The notes under the pieces are model-generated. The model was not told the DNA's origin and made no database searches. It worked only from the letters and a program-made list of their open reading frames with translations. Both the position numbers and the translations under genes were made by a program. Shown in pieces: positions 60,786-64,000 of a stretch of DNA of 64,000 nt. Origin of the DNA: Flavobacterium sp. (GTDB lineage Bacteria; Bacteroidota; Bacteroidia; Flavobacteriales; Flavobacteriaceae); assembly GCA_023251135.1 (NCBI GenBank), contig JAHEZJ010000016.1, forward strand, positions 1-64,000, read 5' to 3'. How positions within the stretch are numbered: position 1 is the stretch's first letter; each line of letters begins with the position of its first letter.

Positions 60786-62972
60786 ATGGAAATGGAACAG
60801 TTTTATTACGACAACAAAATTGTTAAAAAATTCATTTACGCCACTATCTTATTTGGGGTAGTGGGGATGTTAGTGGGGCTTACCTTAGCGGTAATGTACC
60901 TTTTTCCCAACATTACAGATGGGATCTCCTGGCTTAGTTATGGTCGATTACGACCTTTACACACCAATGCGGTTATTTTTGCCTTCGTTGGAAATGCCTT
61001 TTTTGCCGGAATGTATTATTCCTTGCAACGTTTGTTAAAAGCCAGAATGTTCAGTGACTTTTTGAGTAATTTGCATTTTTGGGGTTGGCAGCTTATTATT
61101 GTGGCAGCGGCTATTACATTGCCCTTAGGGTATACTTCTTCAAAGGAGTATGCGGAGCTGGAATGGCCAATTGATATTGCCATTGCGCTTATCTGGGTCG
61201 TAATGGGAATCAATATGATTGGAACCATGCTGCGTCGTAGAGAACGTCATTTGTATGTAGCCATTTGGTTTTATCTGGCAACATTTGTTACCGTTGCGGT
61301 GCTGCACATTTTTAATAATATCGAGATTCCGGTTTCGGCTTTAAAAAGTTACTCGGTTTACGCAGGGGTTCAGGACGCTTTAGTACAATGGTGGTATGGC
61401 CACAATGCGGTTGCATTTTTTCTTACTACACCCTTTTTAGGATTAATGTATTACTTCGTTCCAAAAGTAGCCAATCGTCCGGTATACTCTTATAGATTAT
61501 CAATTATACATTTCTGGTCCCTGATCTTTATTTACATCTGGGCTGGTCCGCACCACTTATTGTATTCTGCTTTACCAAACTGGGCTCAGAATTTAGGAGT
61601 TGCATTTTCAGTAATGCTTATAGCACCATCTTGGGGAGGTATGATCAACGGACTTTTAACTTTAAGAGGAGCGTGGGATAAAGTTCGTGAAGAACCGGTT
61701 TTGAAATTCTTTGTAGTAGCGATTACAGGTTACGGAATGGCCACTTTTGAAGGACCGATGCTTTCGCTTAAAAATGTAAATGCTATCGCGCATTATACTG
61801 ACTGGATCGTTGCACACGTGCACGTAGGAGCTTTAGCCTGGAATGGTTTCATGTCATTCGGTATTATTTACTGGCTGATTCCCCGTATGACTAAATCGGA
61901 GTTGTTTTCTAAAAAATTAGCCAACTTTCATTTCTGGATAGGAACCTTAGGAATCATTGTTTATACCATTCCGTTGTATGTAGCAGGTTTTCAACAAGCG
62001 TCCATGTGGAAACAATTTAATCCTGATGGAACTTTAGTTTATGGTAACTTCCTTGAAACCGTTACTGCTATTATGCCAATGTACTGGATGAGAGCCATTG
62101 GAGGTAGTTTGTATTTAATAGGAATGCTGACCTTGGTTTACAATATTATTATGACCGTAAAAGCGGGTAATACGATTGAAGATGAATTGGCACAAGCTCC
62201 GGCTTTACAAAGAATCAGCAGTGGAAGACTTAATGGAGAGAAATTCCATACCTGGTTGGAGAGAAAACCAATTCAGTTAACCATTTTGGCAACAATTGCT
62301 ATTTTAATTGGAGGTATCATTCAAATTGTACCTACGATTATGGTTAAATCTAATATTCCGACCATCTCTAGTGTTAAACCATACACCCCTTTAGAATTGG
62401 AAGGACGTGATTTGTATATCAGAGAAGGTTGTGTGGGATGTCATTCACAATCCGTTCGTCCGTTCAGAAGTGAAGTAGAGCGTTACGGACCGCAATCAAA
62501 AGCAGGAGAGTTTGTATACGATCATCCATTTTTATGGGGATCAAAACGTACAGGTCCCGATTTGTTAAGAGTAGGTGGGAAATACAATGACAACTGGCAT
62601 TTTAACCATATGTGGAATCCGCAAAGTACTTCAGCAGGTTCAATCATGCCGGGTTACAAATGGCTGTTTGACAATGAAGCGATGGACATTTCGCTGACGC
62701 AGAAGAAAATGAAAGCTATGGTGTCACTTGGAGTTCCTTATACCGAAGCAGAAATTGCAAATGCGCCTAAAACATTGAAGGCACAGGCGATGAAAATTGA
62801 AAAAAGCCTGGAGAATGATCCTGATTATGTAAAAAGTTATGAGGACAGTAAGAAAAAAGCAATTGCAAAAGGCGAAAAATTCGTTCCGATGAATGAGAGA
62901 GAAATTGTGGCTTTAATTGCTTACATACAAAGACTTGGAACGGATATTAAAGTAAAGCAACCTTCTAAATAA
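60786..62972 (+). CDS. ccoNO: Cbb3-type cytochrome c oxidase fused subunits I and II
   Basis: 728-aa fusion of CcoN (haem b/b3-CuB catalytic subunit) and CcoO (monohaem cytochrome c). The CcoN part (about 1-510) has 12-14 membrane helices. The proximal and CuB ligand histidines sit in segments such as QWWYGHNAVAFFLTTPFLGL, GPHHLLYSALPNW and IAHYTDWIVAHVHVGAL (about 337-353). The CcoO part starts about 515 with a helix, followed by the haem c site REGCVGCHSQSVRPF (about 547-561) and later MPGYKWLFDNEA (methionine ligand, about 620). The CcoNO fusion is characteristic of Bacteroidota. The next genes are CcoQ-like and CcoP. Confidence 0.95.
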   Translation: MEMEQFYYDNKIVKKFIYATILFGVVGMLVGLTLAVMYLFPNITDGISWLSYGRLRPLHTNAVIFAFVGNAFFAGMYYSLQRLLKARMFSDFLSNLHFWGWQLIIVAAAITLPLGYTSSKEYAELEWPIDIAIALIWVVMGINMIGTMLRRRERHLYVAIWFYLATFVTVAVLHIFNNIEIPVSALKSYSVYAGVQDALVQWWYGHNAVAFFLTTPFLGLMYYFVPKVANRPVYSYRLSIIHFWSLIFIYIWAGPHHLLYSALPNWAQNLGVAFSVMLIAPSWGGMINGLLTLRGAWDKVREEPVLKFFVVAITGYGMATFEGPMLSLKNVNAIAHYTDWIVAHVHVGALAWNGFMSFGIIYWLIPRMTKSELFSKKLANFHFWIGTLGIIVYTIPLYVAGFQQASMWKQFNPDGTLVYGNFLETVTAIMPMYWMRAIGGSLYLIGMLTLVYNIIMTVKAGNTIEDELAQAPALQRISSGRLNGEKFHTWLERKPIQLTILATIAILIGGIIQIVPTIMVKSNIPTISSVKPYTPLELEGRDLYIREGCVGCHSQSVRPFRSEVERYGPQSKAGEFVYDHPFLWGSKRTGPDLLRVGGKYNDNWHFNHMWNPQSTSAGSIMPGYKWLFDNEAMDISLTQKKMKAMVSLGVPYTEAEIANAPKTLKAQAMKIEKSLENDPDYVKSYEDSKKKAIAKGEKFVPMNEREIVALIAYIQRLGTDIKVKQPSK

Positions 62973-62979
62973 CAGCATT

Positions 62980-63174
62980 ATGTTTGAGCAAATAAAACAC
63001 AATATGGAGAACATTTCGGGTATAGAGATTTACCCGATACTTTCTCTGTTGATATTCTTTTTCTTCTTTGTAGGCCTGGGAATTTGGGTGTTTTCCTATA
63101 AGAAAGAAAAAATTGAAGAAATGAGTGCGATACCTTTGAATGAAGGGCTTATTATAATTTCAAAAGATAAATAA
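62980..63174 (+). CDS. ccoQ: CcoQ-like small subunit
   Basis: 64-aa protein with one hydrophobic helix (about 16-38: YPILSLLIFFFFFVGLGIWV) and a charged tail, in the position of CcoQ between ccoNO and ccoP. CcoQ sequences are poorly conserved, so the name rests mostly on position and size. It starts 7 bp after ccoNO and ends 2 bp before ccoP. Confidence 0.8.
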   Translation: MFEQIKHNMENISGIEIYPILSLLIFFFFFVGLGIWVFSYKKEKIEEMSAIPLNEGLIIISKDK

Positions 63175-63176
63175 AA

Positions 63177-64000
63177 ATGAAAAGATTTTTCCCAGTATAT
63201 GTAAGAGTGCCATTGATTTTCTTCATTGTCTTTGCTTTGATGGAGTACTTTATAGATTCGGGCGACAAACCAGCTTTTATCAAGTATCCGATGGTTTCTG
63301 TTTTTCTGCTTGTTTTTCTCTTTATTTTGATTGCCATCGAAATAACGCTGAGCGCTGTTAATAGGGTCATGTACCAATTGATGTCGCCTGAAGAAAAAGC
63401 AAAACTAGAACATGAAAAGAGTTTAAGCCTCACAGAAAGTACCTGGTACAAAGAGCTGATGCATAAACTTACCAAAACAGAACCCATTGAAAAAGAAGGC
63501 GACTTGTTGATGGATCATGATTATGACGGTATTAAAGAGTTGGATAATAACTTACCGCCTTGGTGGGTGTACCTGTTTTATATCTGTATTGCCTTTGGTG
63601 TAATCTATGTAGCACGTTACGATGTTTTTGGTGCTGATGATCAGGAAATGGAGCTGAAAAAAGAAATGGCTCAGGCCAAAATAGATGTAGAAGAATACCT
63701 CAAAACAGCTCCAGATTTGATGGACGAAAAAACAGTGGTATTGTTAACAGATGAAGCAAGTTTAGCTGCTGGTAAAGAAATCTTTATGACCAATTGTGCA
63801 GCTTGCCACAGAGCAGACGGTGGAGGACAAATTGGCCCCAACCTGACCGACGACCACTGGATTTTAGGAGGTGGTATTAAAGAAATTTTCCACACCATTA
63901 CCAATGGAGGACGTGACGGAAAAGGAATGGTTTCCTGGAAAACCAACGGTATGAAACCCAAAGAAATTCAAAAAGTAGCAAGTTACATCTTGTCTTTACA
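63177..64000 (+). CDS. ccoP: Cbb3 oxidase subunit III CcoP, cut by window end
   Basis: Membrane-anchored cytochrome c that takes electrons into the cbb3 oxidase. 274 codons are present and no stop is reached. Two N-terminal helices (about 9-27 and 39-61, with the usual CcoP topology), a charged linker, then a third helix (NNLPPWWVYLFYICIAFGVI, about 124-145; the NLPPWW motif is family-specific). The haem c site is FMTNCAACHRADGGGQIGPN (about 203-222), with WILGGGIKEIFHTITNGG and GMVSWKTNGM. Only one haem site is visible so far; the canonical diheme form would need a second, beyond the window, or earlier, where none is seen. Confidence 0.93.
   Translation, partial: MKRFFPVYVRVPLIFFIVFALMEYFIDSGDKPAFIKYPMVSVFLLVFLFILIAIEITLSAVNRVMYQLMSPEEKAKLEHEKSLSLTESTWYKELMHKLTKTEPIEKEGDLLMDHDYDGIKELDNNLPPWWVYLFYICIAFGVIYVARYDVFGADDQEMELKKEMAQAKIDVEEYLKTAPDLMDEKTVVLLTDEASLAAGKEIFMTNCAACHRADGGGQIGPNLTDDHWILGGGIKEIFHTITNGGRDGKGMVSWKTNGMKPKEIQKVASYILSL

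Overview
The window is AT-rich chromosomal DNA from a flavobacterium (Bacteroidota, most likely the genus Flavobacterium). The signs are Bacteroidota-type promoters with a TAnnTTTGC box and few Shine-Dalgarno sequences, TonB-dependent receptors with carboxypeptidase-like N-termini, a fused CcoN-CcoO cbb3 oxidase subunit, topoisomerase IV genes of the Bacteroidota type, and several families I know mainly from Flavobacteriaceae (DUF6048, DUF6452, DUF6095, DUF5606). Most of the window is core genome. No tRNA, rRNA, CRISPR array, integrase or complete insertion sequence was seen.

Layout. 1-7.5 kb: 5' end of a TonB receptor, YchF, a DUF2459 membrane protein, a YihY-like membrane protein with an FMN reductase, and a tandem pair of secreted transglutaminase-fold proteins. 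7.6-13.8 kb: nicotinate phosphoribosyltransferase, then topoisomerase IV ParE and ParC. 13.8-18.2 kb, all on the minus strand: TerC, a lipoprotein, a DinB-like protein, an overlapping antitoxin / ParE-like toxin / pentapeptide-repeat trio, a small membrane protein and MurQ. 18.3-22 kb: a membrane-anchored AraC regulator followed by an outer-membrane receptor. 22-29.6 kb: a hairpin-repeat island, a ZIP transporter, three methyltransferases (two of them RNA-type), a racemase and an envelope pair beside RlmD. 29.7-32.3 kb: a sensor kinase, a decayed fibre-like gene and an intact relative with an internal duplication. 32.8-38.8 kb: cysteine synthesis (CysE-CysM), DUF1003, Smr, a duplicated-domain lipoprotein and a cysteine desulfurase. 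39-47.8 kb: an envelope glycan cluster (UDP-galactopyranose mutase, six glycosyltransferases, a Kdo/InaA-type kinase, a polysaccharide deacetylase). 47.8-57.2 kb: DapD, a PAS-only protein, RuvX, malate:quinone oxidoreductase, a second fibre-like protein, an FUSC-family protein, peptide deformylase, DUF5606 and MazG. 57.2-64 kb: a Crp/Fnr regulator divergent from the cbb3 oxidase locus (CcoI, CcoS, CcoNO, CcoQ-like, CcoP cut by the window end).

The most interesting signals are outside ordinary genes. (1) A three-gene overlapping module joins an antitoxin, a ParE-like toxin and a pentapeptide-repeat protein, which suggests a toxin system with a possible gyrase-protecting third component. (2) Several intergenic regions are built from exactly phased 7-bp or 8-bp arrays, often as inverted pairs. 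(3) Clusters of tiny hairpins keep a 5-bp stem and 3-nt loop while the stem sequence changes, including one 177-bp tandem duplication. (4) Two near-identical Crp/Fnr-type palindromes lie 55-60 bp before ccoI and ccoS, next to the Crp/Fnr gene. (5) A frameshifted remnant of the fibre-like family sits immediately before its intact relative.
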